Shown: positions 44,860 to 56,013, counted from the first letter of the stretch. The stretch is DNA of 64,000 nucleotides from Valencia hispanica (GCA_963556495.2 OY747704.1:9301501-9365500), one strand, 5' to 3'. Numbers and translations: made by a program. The notes: a model not told the origin generated them from the letters alone.

Positions 44860-46439
44860 TTGTAGATAATGATGGCTGTGAGCAGGAAGGATTTCCTGTA
44901 GCGGTCTGTATTGCAGCAAAACTGAAGAAACCTCCGACTGAAGACACTGTTGTTGCAGGATAGTCTCATGAAGAGGATGCTCAAGGGTTGTCCATAATTT
45001 TTTTGGATTTTAGGAAGAATCCTTTTATTATCATTATCATCTCCAGTGGTTCCACAGTAGTGCCAAGAACAGAATCAGCCTTCTTTATGTTGCGCTGCAG
45101 ATAGGTAGGATTTGGCTATGAATAAATATGAATAATTGCCTAGGGAAATTATGAATAATTTTATGTAAAATATACCAAGTTTGGGGGCACCATCCTGGTG
45201 GATTCCAGGAATATATATATATATATATATATATAATTGTTCAGTCTCAGTTTATGTTTTATGATTACCAGCCTGAGATAATTAAACAATAGATGAAGGA
45301 ATAAGTTCTTACGCTGTGGACATGAATTGTACGCATCACTCCAAGTAATCCCAGACAACTTCTCTTTAAGTTAAGGGGACTTTATTTAGAAAATAGCTCA
45401 ACCTTACAGCCAAACATTTCATAAATTTATCCCATCTATTCTAAAGCATGCAACTACTACTACAGATCTTAGACAACAATAATAGGTGAACATTAAACAC
45501 AATTAACATGAAATGAATCAGTGAGAACAGCTGAGGTTTGGGTCAGAAAAGGGGTGGGGGGGCCTCACTCCAGGGGGCTCAAATCACAGATAGCCTAGGA
45601 GACAAAGTCATAAATCTCTGCTCTGTGCCAAAGAGATCAGCACATGGAGTCTAAGAAAGAGTCATAAAACTAGCTTTGGCTAAAGGAGCACATGGGGGAA
45701 GCGCCCACATGGAAGGCCTCTGCTTTACCAACAGACTAAAGACAATGGAGTTAAACTTTTCAGCTAAGACCAGCTAACGCAGGCCGGACCGAGCCCGACT
45801 CTGCCGACTGGGTGATCAGGGAGCGAGAGAGAGGAAAAGAGAGGAAGGAAAAAGAAAGAAAGGCATGATCCGCTCAGGATAAAAAACAAACAGTTTCAAA
45901 CACAGCAATTACAGCTCAAACATGCGGCGACACAAAAATGAGCAAACAGGTACAGCACTTAAAGTCACTTTAAACCAACAATTAACAAGATCTAACTCGT
46001 TAAAACTAAATTCTCTATTTATCTCTGCCCAGATACAATATTAGTATAAATGAACCGGTTCAGTCCTACTTTGCTTTGAAGGAGGTCCAGTCCACTAAGG
46101 AGGAGAGCAAATTGTGTCCATAGTTGAGCAAGAAAAGATTACACTCTCTACAACATACCTGTAGAAGATTTGCAGCATCTTGCTGCAAACCTTGAAGGAC
46201 CTAAGCTTCCTCAAGAAGTCCAGTCTCCTCTATCCCTTCTTGTCGACGGTTTCACTGTTGCGCCTCCAGTCCAGTCTGTTGTCAAGGTGAACTCCGAGGT
46301 ATTTATACTTCTCGACCACCTCCACTTCATCTCCCATGATGGAAACAGTGTTGGAATTATCCCTCTTTCTTCTGAAATCTACAATCATCTCTTTGTTTTA
46401 TTCACATTTAAAGTAAGACTATTGTTTCCACACCATGTC
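44860..46439 (-). pseudogene. Rex1-like RT C-terminal region and 3' part
   Basis: Minus-strand words here fit the Rex1-like C-terminal coding region (an aggregate of blocks for a W-x-W-x-x-N-T-E-like segment and a LRSFNVCSKMLQIFY-like block), split by the long LTR-like repeat at about 45088-46135. Frames are broken. The similarity is by recognition of recurrent sequence only. Confidence 0.5.
45088..46135 (-). repeat. Long LTR-like repeat, copy 2
   Basis: Matches 9826-10832 almost throughout, including an AATAAAGTCC signal (minus strand, near 45380), a GAACCGGTTCATTTATACT block and a short AT microsatellite near 45210-45235. The copy stops where copy 1 runs on for several hundred bases, so it is truncated at its minus-strand 5' side. 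It sits between two parts of the Rex1-like LINE. Confidence 0.6.
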
Positions 46440-47552
46440 TGTCATGTTTTTAAGGAGGGGAAAAAGCAGCAAAATAAAGAAAATAGAATTTAATAAACAA
46501 GAAAATCCAAAAACTTACAAAACTTCAAGAGGAACCAGGGAAACCAGGAAACGCAGGAAACAGACAGGGAAGATCGACGAGGGAAGATTAACGACAAACC
46601 AGCGAGTAGTGACTAAATGAGAGCTGAATATATACTGAGGAGGGAATGAGGAAGTGGCAGAGAAGACCAAGGAATAATTAGTGAAAGCAGATGCAGGTGA
46701 AGGCAATGAGTGAAACTTGGTCAAGGGCAGAGTGGCAAGGAGACAATACAAAAGGGAAGAAATGGCAAGGGAGACAGAAAACTCTTAAGAAACTGGAAAC
46801 TAAACATAATATGTCTAGGGAGGAATATAAGGGGAACTTAAGGAAACACTGGAGAACTGAAGGAGGAAATAAATTAGGAAACTATTGTTATGGAAAATTA
46901 ATTATTAAGAATGATCTGTTCTGTGTATTTCATGTACTAATAGTTACTGTGTGCCAGCTCCTTGTGATATGGTGACCAATCTGATTATTTGACACTGTCT
47001 GAATTTGGGTCAGGATAAATTCTACTGATTTAGGCTCTTACATCCTGGGTTGGCATAGCAACTCTCTTTTACATCTAAGGACGTCCTGACATACATTGAT
47101 TGTGTTTCCACTATCAACGGCCTGAAGCCTGCGAGTCTAATGTTCTCATACTGAAGAAATGTTTTCTGATTTGATGTTGATAGGAGTCAGGATTACTGAA
47201 CCTATATTCTGTGTCTTGCTTTGGAAGGCAGGTCAGTATTGCACATTTCTCTGTTGACGCTGTACCTCCTTGCTTGATCAACCAAGTTTGTATTAAAACC
47301 TCAAAATATCTGAAGGAATCTCTCTCATCTCTTTTATTTAAGAACTTCGACCACACTATCTTAAGAGAAATAAACTAAGGAGACAAATGAGAAGGAGGAC
47401 ACAAACAAAAGGTGAAAACATCTAAGAGCATGAAGGGAAAATGAAAACAAGGAAGTGCCATAAAATAAATACCAAAGAATACATTAAAATGATAATTAAA
47501 TACAATAAGGAAAATAACTAACTTCAAAACACCAAAACTGAGAACTATGACA
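46440..47552 (-). mobile_element. Solo LTR, 5-bp duplication ATGTC, interrupted by a second LTR
   Basis: The element starts TGTCATG at 46440 and ends CTATGACA at 47552. ATGTC flanks it on both sides (46435-46439 and 47553-47557). TG...CA ends with a 5-bp duplication fit Ty3/gypsy or BEL LTRs. Removing the nested LTR at 46886-47355 leaves about 640 bp. On the minus strand it has a poly-A-signal-like ATTAAA near its 3' end. No internal region remains, so it is a solo LTR made by recombination. Confidence 0.82.
46886..47355 (+). mobile_element. Nested solo LTR, endogenous-retrovirus-like, 4-bp duplication CTAT
   Basis: TGTTATGG at 46886 and GACCACA ending at 47355 enclose 470 bp flanked by CTAT (46882-46885 and 47356-47359). 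The 4-bp duplication with TG...CA ends suits a retrovirus-type LTR, though a gypsy LTR with a shortened duplication is possible. An ATTAAA-like signal lies near 47290 and pyrimidine-rich sequence precedes the end. Only the LTR is present. No viral protein sequence exists at this locus. Confidence 0.75.
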
Positions 47553-48296
47553 ATGTCCCAAAGCGGTCCACCAACTCTCTGTATTCAGCTTCTTGTCCAT
47601 CTCTGATACACCCGACAATTGCAGAGTCATATGAGTATTTTTTCAGATGACAGGTCTCCGATTTGTACTGGAAGTCTGAGGTGTACAGAGTAAAAAGGAA
47701 TGGTGAGAGTAAGGTCCCCTGTAGTGCTCCTGTGCTGCTGACCACCTGGTTTGACACACAATTTTTCAGTTTAACAAACTTTGGTCTGTTGGTCAGGTAG
47801 TCCATTATTGGACTGCCGGACACAGGCGCCACCGGGTCTGAGGGCCCGGTGGTGCCTGTGTCCAGCAGCCTCGCCTCTGTCAGTGTGCCCCAGGGCAACT
47901 GTGGCTACAATGTAGTAGGTTGCCACCATCAGCGTGTGAATGTGTCCGTGAATGGGTGAATGACTGAATGTAGTGTAAAGTGCTTTGTGGTCCTCTGACT
48001 GAAAAAGCGCTAAACAAATGCAGGCCATTTACTATTTTAGTCACTGATCAAGGCGATTGTTGAGTGCTCCACCTGTGTCTTCGGGAGTTTCTGAGCAAAT
48101 CAGGCTGAATTGTGTTAAATGCACTGGAGAAATCAAAGAACATGATCCTCACAGTGCTGCCTGCTTTGTCCAGATGACAGTGGGTTGGTTGGAGCAGGTG
48201 GATGATGACATCTTTAACTCCAACTCCACAGCGATAAGCAAACTGCAGCGGGTCCTGATATGTTCTTGTTTGCTTATTCAGGTGGTCCAACAGGCA
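47545..48296 (-). pseudogene. Rex1-like RT central part, interrupted
   Basis: At 48317-48048 the minus strand has LQFAYRCGVGVKDVIIHLLQ and VRIMFFDFSSAFNTIQP, the RT fingers and palm. At 47830-47545 it has DYLTNRPKFVKL, CVSNQVVSSTGALQGTLLSP, and KKYSYDSAIVGC where the catalytic YSDD should be. A short RTE-type tail with a hairpin (about 47820-48040) sits between. The YSYD reading shows the first catalytic aspartate was lost. RT activity is therefore impossible. Confidence 0.75.
47818..48040 (+). repeat. RTE-type 3' tail with terminal hairpin
   Basis: From 47818, GGACACAGGCGCCACCGGG is followed after a short loop by its near-perfect reverse complement (about 19-bp arms). A CTCTGTCAGTGTGCCCCAGG block and the ACTGTGGCTACAATGTAG tail follow. 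The tail ends with AAAGTGCTTTGTGG and GCAGGCCATTTAC. It is the same tail type as at 484-628. The insertion splits the Rex1-like RT. Its duplication could not be fixed. Confidence 0.6.
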
Positions 48297-49712
48297 AGGA
48301 GAGGCAAGGCAAGGCAATTTTATTTGTATAGCACACTTTCAACAGCAGGGTAATTCAAGGTGCTTTACATGATTTGGTGATTTAAAAAAAACACATAAAA
48401 GAAACACACATTACACATGATACACAATAAAGCAAGAGGAAAATAAAAAAAAGCAAGAGACCATGAACACATTTCATACATATGACATCAAGCATTTACT
48501 CAAAGGCAATTCTAAACAGATGGGTTTTTAGTCTCAATTTAAAGCAGTTCAGAGTTTCAGCAGCTCTACACTCGTCAGGAAGTTTGTTCCAGATAAGGGG
48601 AGCATAAAAAGTGAAAGCTGCTTCTCCATGTTTAGTTCTGAGTCTAGGGATGTTTAGTAGGCTAGAGTTGGAGGACCTGAGTGGTCTTGGTGGTTGGTAC
48701 CATGACAACAGGTCTTCAACATATTTTGGTGCTAAGCCATGTAATGATTTATAAACTAGTAAAAGTATTTTAAAGTCTATTCTCTGAGCTACAGGGACCC
48801 AGTGTAAGGACTTTAGAACTGGGGTGATGTGCTCTACTTTCCTGGTTCTAGTGAGGACGCGAGCGGCAGCGTTCTGGATCAGCTGCAGCTGTCTGATTGA
48901 CTTTTTAGGCAGACCTGTGAAGATGCTGTTGCAGTAATCAATCCGACTAAAAATAAACGCATGAATGAGTTTTTCTAGGTCGTGTTGCAAAATCAGTCCT
49001 TTAATCCTAGAGATGTTCTTCAGGTGATAGAACGCTGACCTTGTTATTGCCTTTATGTGACCCTGGAGGTTCAGGTCTGAGTCCATTACTACACCTAGGT
49101 TTCGAACCTGATCAGTAGTTTCTAGCTGTATTAATTGAAGCTGTGTGCTGACTCTTGATTGTTCCTCCTTGGGTCCAAAAATAATCACTTCAGTTTTGTT
49201 TCTATTCAGCTGGAGAAAGTTATGGCACATCCATCCATTTATTTGGTCAATGCATTGATTTAGGGTTTGAATGGGTTCAGAGTCACCTGGTGACATTGTA
49301 ATGTAGAGCTGAGTGTCATCTGCGTAGTTATGGTAGCTAATTTTATTGGTTGCTATAATCTTGCCTAGTGGGAGCATGTAGATATTAAATAAGAGGGGCC
49401 CCAGGATGGAGCCCTCGGGGAACCCCACATGTGATTTCTGTTCGTTCTGATGAAAAGTTTCCTATTGAAACATAGAAGTCCCTGTTCTTTAGGTAAGACT
49501 CGAACCAGCCAAGTACTGTACCAGAGAGTCCGACCCAGCTCTCCAGTCGTTCCAATAAAATATCATGATCAACAGTGTCAAATGCTGCACTGAGGTCCAA
49601 CAGAACCAGCACTGTGGTTCTTCCACAGTCTGTATTTATGCGGATGTCATTAAATACTTTGACGAGGACAGTCTCGGTGCTGTGGTGAGCGCGGAAACCA
49701 GACTGAAAAGCA
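48297..49712 (-). pseudogene. L2-clade LINE, 5'-truncated, inside the Rex1-like LINE
   Basis: On the minus strand the RT begins at about 49710 within FQSGFRAHHSTETVLVKVF, continues through LLDLSAAFDTVDHDILLERL (49612-49385), shifts frame near 49420, and runs on to 48496 with YADDTQLY and the full C-terminal region ([48 protein letters not shown]). The 3' untranslated part ends in a CCTTG repeat near 48297. A CCTGTT-like word occurs at both borders and may be the target duplication. Truncated and frameshifted, it cannot move. Confidence 0.85.
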
Positions 49713-49739
49713 TCAAAACAGGAGTCTCTCCAGGACCTT

Positions 49740-51675
49740 CATGATGTGGGATGTCAGGGAACATCTCTATAGTCATTGATGACTGATGGGTGAGTTCTCT
49801 TTGGTATTGGAACAAGGCATGATGTCTTCCACAACACTGGAACCTTCTCCTGACTTAGGCTAAGGTTGAAGAGATGCTGCAGAATCCCAGAAAGCTGCTG
49901 TGCACAGGCCTTCAGGACTCTGGGGCTGACACCATCTGGACCTGCAGCCTTGTTCCGTTTCAGTTTTTCCAGCTGCCTCTTCACCTGACTTTTGGAGTGG
50001 AAGTGGGAGGCAAAGGGGATAGCAGCATTTCCTGACTTGGTTGAATTCAAACTTGTGGAATCAGAAGAGTCCATGGCTGAGGTGAAGGATAAAACATTTG
50101 AGGTGTAACAGGAAAGCTGTTGGTCAGAGGAGAGTGGGATGTCTGTTTGGCTGGGAACAGGAGAGCAGGATGCTGAGCTAGTTCCTGAACTGAACCTGTT
50201 GAAAAATGTGTTCAGTTTATTGGCTCTGTCCAGACTTCCATCTATCCAATCCTTCCTTCCTTAAAGCCTGTGATCTTTTTCATTCCTGACCAGACATCTC
50301 TGATATTGTTCCTCTTTAGTTGGTTCTCCAGCTTCTTCCTGTATGCCTCTTTGCTGTCTCTGTTCTTGACCTTAAGTTGCTTCTGTATACTCCTCAGTAA
50401 TTCACTTTCTCCCTCTCTGAAGGCTCTTTTTTTCTTGTTTAGCAGCTCCTTCAGGTCACTGGTGATCCAGGGTTTGTTATTAGGGAAGCATCTCACTGTT
50501 CTGGTGGGGATAATGTTTTCCACACAGAAGTTTATATAGTCAGTCACACACTCAGTCATGGCATTGATGTCCTCTCCATGTGCTTGGCAAAGAGTCATCC
50601 AGTCTGTGGTCACAAAACAGTCCTGCAGGGCTTCGTCAGCTTCCTGTGACCATTTTCTCACTGTTTTCTTTGTAACAGGTTGCCTCTGAACAAGTGGCTT
50701 ATATTCTGAACAGAGAAAAACAAGATTGTAAACTGATTGTCCCAGAGGAGAACTTGGTTTGGACATGTATGCATGCTTTACATTTGCATAAAACAAATCC
50801 AAGGTCCTGTTTTCTCTTGTAGAGCAGTTGACAAACTGTTGAAATGTTGGAAGTGTAGGCGAGAGCGAGGCATGATTAAAATCACCAGATATTGTCACAA
50901 ATGCATTCGGGTGCTGTGTCTGTAGCTTAGCAACAACTGAACTGATGACATCACATGCTTTGTCGGCAACAGCTGAAGGTGGAATGTAAAACAACTGCCA
51001 AAATAACACTGGTGAACTCTCTTGGTAAATAATATGGACGAAAACTTACTGCCAAGAGTTCGATATTTGGGCTGCAGAGACAACACTTCACAGTAACATG
51101 TCCTGGGTGACACCATCTGTTGTTGACAAGCACTGCTACTCCACCTCCTTTTCTTTTCCTGCTTGTCTTCAGATCTCTGTCTGCTCGTACAGTCAGGAAG
51201 CCTGGCAGAGAGATGTTGGAGTCGGGGATATGATCCTGCAGCCACGTCTCAGTAAAACACATAACACTGCATTCCCAATACTCTGGCTGAGTCCTTGTAT
51301 GGGCTTGGAGTTCATCCATCTTGTTAGCTAGTGATCTCACATTGCCCATTATGATCGATAGAAGAGATGCTTTGAACTTCCTCCTTCTCTGTCTCCTTTT
51401 CGCTCCTGCTCCTGTCTCCTCCTTATCAACTCATCAGGGATTTGTGGCTTCAGTTGAGGTATTATTTCAGCTTTTGCAATGTTAATCAGCTGCTCCTGGC
51501 TGTAAACCACATGGTTGCCACGGTTATGCATCAAAAAGTGATAGATTAACAGCAAAAATCCTTCCAGGATACCGGTAGAAAAAAATGCAATCTTCCTCAA
51601 GAAAACAGAGGAACCAAAGTACAAAAAACCAAAACTTAATATGTAGCCAACGGAGCCACTCCAACATGCAGCCAC
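49740..51675 (-). pseudogene. Rex1-like endonuclease and RT N-terminal half
   Basis: At 51349-50951 the minus strand encodes GNVRSLANKMDEL and CFTETWLQDHIPDSN, the N-terminal endonuclease blocks. After a frameshift near 51000 the frame at 51009-50242 has VYIPP-like sequence, SGDFNHASL and RTLDLFYANV, and a SVYNLVFL version of the S-D-H block in which the catalytic D and H are changed (Y and L in the aligned positions by my reading). The RT begins at about 50074 with NKAAGPDGVSPRVLKACA and SCLVPIPK, and stops where the L2 element entered. A further upstream frame at 51675-51349 has RNRGNHVVYSQEQL and IIPQLKPQIPDEL, typical of the leader region of this family. It is inactive. Confidence 0.78.
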
Positions 51676-51714
51676 CCAGAGCAGCGTAATTCTAGAACAT
51701 TTATTGAGGTCTGG

Positions 51715-51715
51715 G

Positions 51716-51777
<62 letters not shown>

Positions 51778-52690
51778 CCAACCAACCTTTATTTGTATAG
51801 CACTTTACCAACAACCATCAGCTGAACCAAAGTGCTTCACAGTGTAATAAAAGAAATAAAACATGAAATACAAAAAAGTTATTAAGCTAATAACAGAGAA
51901 TATATAAATAAGGCAGGAAGAATAAAAGAATACTAGTAATATATTGATCGATAGTAACCATTAAGAGTGAGGAAGGAGGGATAAAAAGCCTTTAAGTGTC
52001 AAATGCTACACGGAAAAATGGGTCTTTAGTTCACTTTTGAAGCGGGCGAGATCAGTGATTCTGCAAAGATGCTCAGGTAAGGCATTCCACAGATTTGGGC
52101 CGGCGACCCCAAAACAGCGCTCGCCCCAAGTTTTAGAGCGCGCACGAGGGACAACCAGCAGGTGTTGTCCGGTGGAGCGCAACGACCTGCTGGGTAGATA
52201 AAAATTTAAGATCTCACAAAGATAAGATGGAGCAAGTGCATATAAGCACCAATAATTTTTTTAAAAAGTTTAAACTGAATGCTTTATTCAACCGGTAGCC
52301 AATGTAGGGAATACACAACAGGAGGAATGTGGTCATGCTTCAGGGTGTTCGTCAACAGACGAGCTGCAGTGTTCTGGACTAGTTGTAGGTGATTTAGTAG
52401 GGTTCTATTAATTCCAAAATATAGGCCGTTACGGTAATCCAGCCTAGAACTTATGAAGGCATGAACAGCCTTCTCCAAATTGCTGCGGCACAGAAATGGT
52501 TTTACCTTGGACAGAAGACGGAGCTAGAAAAAACTTGCTCTAATTACAGAGTTTACTTGTTTATCAAATTTTAGAGTGCTATCAATTACCACTCCAAGAT
52601 TCCTTATCATGTGATTAAGATGAGGGGTCAGAGAGCCTAACTCTGCAGTGAGTGATTGATTGGAAGGGATACGTTGCACTTTTAGAAAGA
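51715..52690 (-). pseudogene. L2-type LINE 3' fragment with (ATTG)n tail
   Basis: The minus strand at 52478-52284 reads AVHAFISSRLDYRNGLYFG and LQLVQNTAARLLT, the L2 C-terminal RT region, from a different subfamily than the copies at 48 and 54 kb. Coding similarity continues in broken frames toward 52000. The 3' end is the AATC/ATTG repeat at 51716-51786. It lies directly upstream of the Rex1-like LINE. Confidence 0.7.
51716..51786. repeat. (AATC)n microsatellite
   Basis: About 15 AATC units followed by three AACC units, at the 3' end of the minus-strand L2 fragment, as these LINEs end in short tandem repeats. Confidence 0.9.
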
Positions 52691-52838
52691 CACGTGTTTC
52701 TTTTTATAGATTTTGTTTACCAGGTCACAATGGCTTAATGCCTGTCCTCCATAACAAAGCAAAAAATGTAAGTACCTGTCTGGATCACTTAATGTAGAAT
52801 TTTAATAGTATTATACTTTCGTCCGATAGGCCACACCT

Positions 52839-53160
52839 TTGCAACTGGCATTCATTATACTAGTTTTTTTCTCCATTGCCGTTTGGATAATTGGAGACAG
52901 CTATGTCCGACATAGTTCTGAGAGAGCTGAAGAAATCATCGGAGGCAACCTCAGCCTCCTAGATGTCTGTATCTCCTGGTTTGGCTGGTGGGGGCTGAGG
53001 TCGAAAGGCCTTCTCCCATTTTATCAACTCCCTGTGAGGAAGAGTAGCTCTAGATGTGCTCATCATCACTTGTGGCAGAAATGACATGGGAGTGGTCAGC
53101 AGTGTCCAGTTGGTGAACATGATGGAGGACCTGCACCAGCTTAACCTTCTCCACCAAACA
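52839..53160 (+). pseudogene. SGNH-hydrolase-like domain fragment
   Basis: The plus strand has VWIIGDSYVRHSSERAEE with a block I GDS motif, then WFGWWGLRSKGLLPF, then after a frameshift LDVLIITCGRNDMG with a block III G-x-N-D motif. Those are the serine and N-D signatures of SGNH hydrolases. In fish, domains like this are found inside tyrosine-recombinase retrotransposons (Ngaro/DIRS-like) and other mobile genes. No recombinase is visible nearby. The remaining C-terminal catalytic D-x-x-H block is missing. Confidence 0.5.
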
Positions 53161-53731
53161 ATTAGCTTAACCTTCTCCACCAAATAATACTTCTTATGCA
53201 GCTATAAAACTATGATTTTTTTCTCTCAAAATGGAAACAATATCTTTGTGTGAAAGAAAAACAGAAACTTCATTCATTTGTTGTTGTTTATTTAATCAAA
53301 ACAAACATAAAACAGACAGCACCTAAGGATATGAAAGAAGTGTCATTAAAGGTGATCCACATATATTGTTAAGTACTTATCCTTATGGTCTTCCTGTAGT
53401 TTTAGGTGATTGATATAATCTGTAAAGGAAAAAAAATGTATATTAAAAACAACTTACAATTTAAACATTGCCCATCTTAATTGGAAACCCACTCACCACA
53501 ACAAGACAAACGTGTTGTAAACAAATGACCACACAGACATAACACTTATGGATGTATAAATAAAAGTACAAAAATGAAGGTGAATCCCATATGAAAGCAT
53601 ATCTGACAACCTGACAACTCTTGTAAATTTAAAAAATGTAAAACATCTGCAACAAAATATGAAATATAACTGGAGTTAGTTGGAAAAAAAATAGGTAATT
53701 TTTTTAAAACAAATGTGCCTCTAAGATAAGG
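53161..53731. other. AT-rich, no recognised feature
   Basis: No exon, terminus or RNA gene could be supported. Confidence 0.3.
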
Positions 53732-53739
53732 CTGCTTGG

Positions 53740-55110
53740 TAGTGATGTGCGGATTGATACTAAAATATCGATACCTCCAATACCAGCTTTGTATGTTCTA
53801 GAATCGATGTTCTTATAAAAATATTGATATTTCAGTCATTTGGAGCAAATATGTAGTTTATTGGAAATAGAAATACAGAGTAAAGTAACCACAATTACCC
53901 TAGTTTATCTGAATAATGCCCACTAAATGTTTATTGTTTTATGTTGAGATGTTCAGGTAGGCGTTTTAAGACACACATGCTCAGATGCTGTCAATAAATA
54001 TGTAAGTTGGCTCTTTTCTTGTATGATAATTCTTCATCAATAAACAAGAAGAACCAGTTATATGTCTTGCATTCAGTATGAAGTGACACTTTTAAGTACA
54101 CTACTTGTTACTTTAATTTCCCAAACAGTAATATTTGAGCACGATCAAGGAACGATCAAGAGTCAGCACACAGCTTCAATTAATACAGCTAGAAACTACT
54201 GATCAGGTTCGTAACCTAGGTGTAGTAATGGACTCAGACCTGAACCTCCAGGGTCACATAAAGGCAATAACAAGGTCAGCGTTCTATCACCTGAAGAACA
54301 TTTCTAGGATTAAAGGACTGGTTTTGCAACACAACCTAGAAAAACTCATCCATGCGTTTATCTTTAGTCGGATTGATTACTGCAACAGCATCTTGACAGG
54401 TCTGCCTAAAAAGTCAATCAGACAGCTGCAGCTGATCCAGAACGCTGCCAATCGCGTCCTCACTAGAACCAGGAAAGTAGAGCACATCACCCCAGTTCTA
54501 AAGTCCTTACACTGGCTCCCTGTAGCTCAGAGAATAGACTTTAAAATACTTTTACTAGTTTATAAATCATTACATGGCTTAGCACCAAAATATGTTGAAG
54601 ACCTGTTGTCATGGTACCAACCACCAAGACCACTCAGGTCCTCCAACTCTAGCCTACTAAACATCCCTAGACTCAGAACTAAACATGGAGAAGCAGCTTT
54701 CAGTTTCTATGCTCCCCTTATCTGGAACGGACTTCCTGACGAGTGTAGAGCTGCTGAAACTCTGAACTGCTTTAAATCGAGACTAAAAACCCATCTGTTT
54801 AGAATTGCCTTTGAGTAAATGCTTGATGTTATATGTATGAAATGTGTTCATGCTCTCTTGCTTTTTTTTATTTTTCTCTTGCTTTATTGTGTATCATGTA
54901 TAATGTGTGTTTCTTTTATGTGTTTCTTTTAAATCACCAAATCATGTAAAGCACCTTGAATTACCCTGCTGTTGAAAGTGTGCTATACAAATAAAATTGC
55001 CTTGCCTTGCCTTGAGCAAAGTATCGGTATCGGATCGGAATCGCCGATACTCGCCTTCATTTTACTTGGTATCGGATCGGATAGGAAATCCGTGGTATCG
55101 CACATCACTA
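53740..55110. mobile_element. hAT element with 8-bp duplication CTGCTTGG, holding an L2
   Basis: TAGTGATGTGCG begins at 53740 and CGCACATCACTA ends at 55110. Both are flanked by CTGCTTGG (53732-53739 and 55111-55118). The subterminal regions are rich in ATCGATACC and GTATCGG words. Without the L2 inside (54142-55011) it is about 500 bp long and has no transposase, so it is a MITE. Confidence 0.92.
54142..55011 (+). pseudogene. 5'-truncated L2 LINE inside the hAT element
   Basis: The plus strand encodes the C-terminal RT region (54135-54818 as an open frame of 227 codons, including [17 protein letters not shown] and [17 protein letters not shown]) and the 3' untranslated part ending in the CCTTG repeat. 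TTGAGCA flanks it on both sides (54135-54141 and 55012-55018), a target duplication of about 7 bp. It belongs to the same subfamily as the minus-strand copy at 48297-49712. The catalytic YADD part is missing. Confidence 0.88.
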
Positions 55111-55185
55111 CTGCTTGGTCAACAATGGGTTTCTTATCTATTCATTTCTTATCTACTTTATATGTTAAAACTGTATATATATATG

Positions 55186-55352
<167 letters not shown>

Positions 55353-55528
55353 TAAATCAACAAGTAAAGTAAATAAGAAATGTGATCATTTCAACCCATT
55401 GCACAACATCTTCACCTGTTCAGTTTGTAGTTTCCCAGCGTTGTTAACTAGCTACTTTGCTAATTAAGGAGCTCAGCTAGCAGGAGCTTCATCTACAAAT
55501 TAACTTACAGAAATATTATTTTACTTAC

Positions 55529-55591
55529 CCAAAAAAATGGAGCAGACTTCTTGGATGGTCTGTTAGTGCAATCAGTACCACAGCAAGCCAT
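55529..55591 (-). pseudogene. THAP-domain first exon
   Basis: From the ATG at 55591 (minus strand) 21 codons read MACCGTDCTNRPSKKSAPFF and then W, directly before a GTAAGT splice donor. This is the start of a THAP zinc finger (M-x-C-C-x-x-x-C-x-N-R). The exon is in phase 0. No second THAP exon is found downstream on the minus strand within several kb. It may be the first exon of a THAP-type transposon whose remainder is deleted. The 1674-1854 fragment is a second-exon-like THAP piece of similar type. Confidence 0.55.
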
Positions 55592-55740
55592 CTTTGTCCA
55601 ATAAGTGCACAATTTATATCTAAACACTAATAAGGTTTGCAGATACAACTGATGTTCAGGTTTAGAGAAAGGAAATGGAAAAAGTCCAAACATGACTCCC
55701 AGGCTGAAGGCCTTCCCCGGAGCAAGCAGTTTATGACGGC

Positions 55741-56013
55741 AAGCTGTTAGCCCACGTTAGCCACCGTTAGCCACCAGCCTTAGCGCTGAGACCTGTCAAT
55801 CAAAATGACACACCCCTAATTATTCATAATTCTAATATTAAATTATTTTTTAAACGGATGAGGGGTGAACTGCAATTTTTGTTACTTCCGGGTTGGCCTC
55901 AAGTATGAGCGGCAGAGTTTACCCCTTGGACAAGCTGTTAGCCACCGTTAGCCACCAGCCTTAGCGCTGAGACCTGTCAATCAAAAGGACACTCCCCTAA
56001 TTACTCATAATTT
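55741..56013. repeat. Direct duplication of about 80 bp
   Basis: A block containing GTTAGCCACCGTTAGCCACC, CTTAGCGCTGAGACCTG and TCAATCAAAA occurs at 55741-55830 and again at 55933-56010 with few changes. The 3' side of each copy has CCCCTAATTA and a CATAATT word. It lies upstream of the THAP first exon on its strand and may be part of the same element. Confidence 0.65.

Larger units (their letters stand above)
44776..51690 (-). mobile_element. Rex1-like LINE, minus strand, split by five insertions
   Basis: From 51675 downward the order of an upstream frame, endonuclease, RT and 3' region can be followed to an (AATTG)-like end near 44776. Five insertions interrupt it: an L2 (48297-49712), an RTE-type tail (about 47830-48040), a solo LTR (46440-47552) with another LTR inside, and a long LTR-like repeat (about 45088-46135). 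The clade name is from remembered sequence blocks. Confidence 0.75.
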
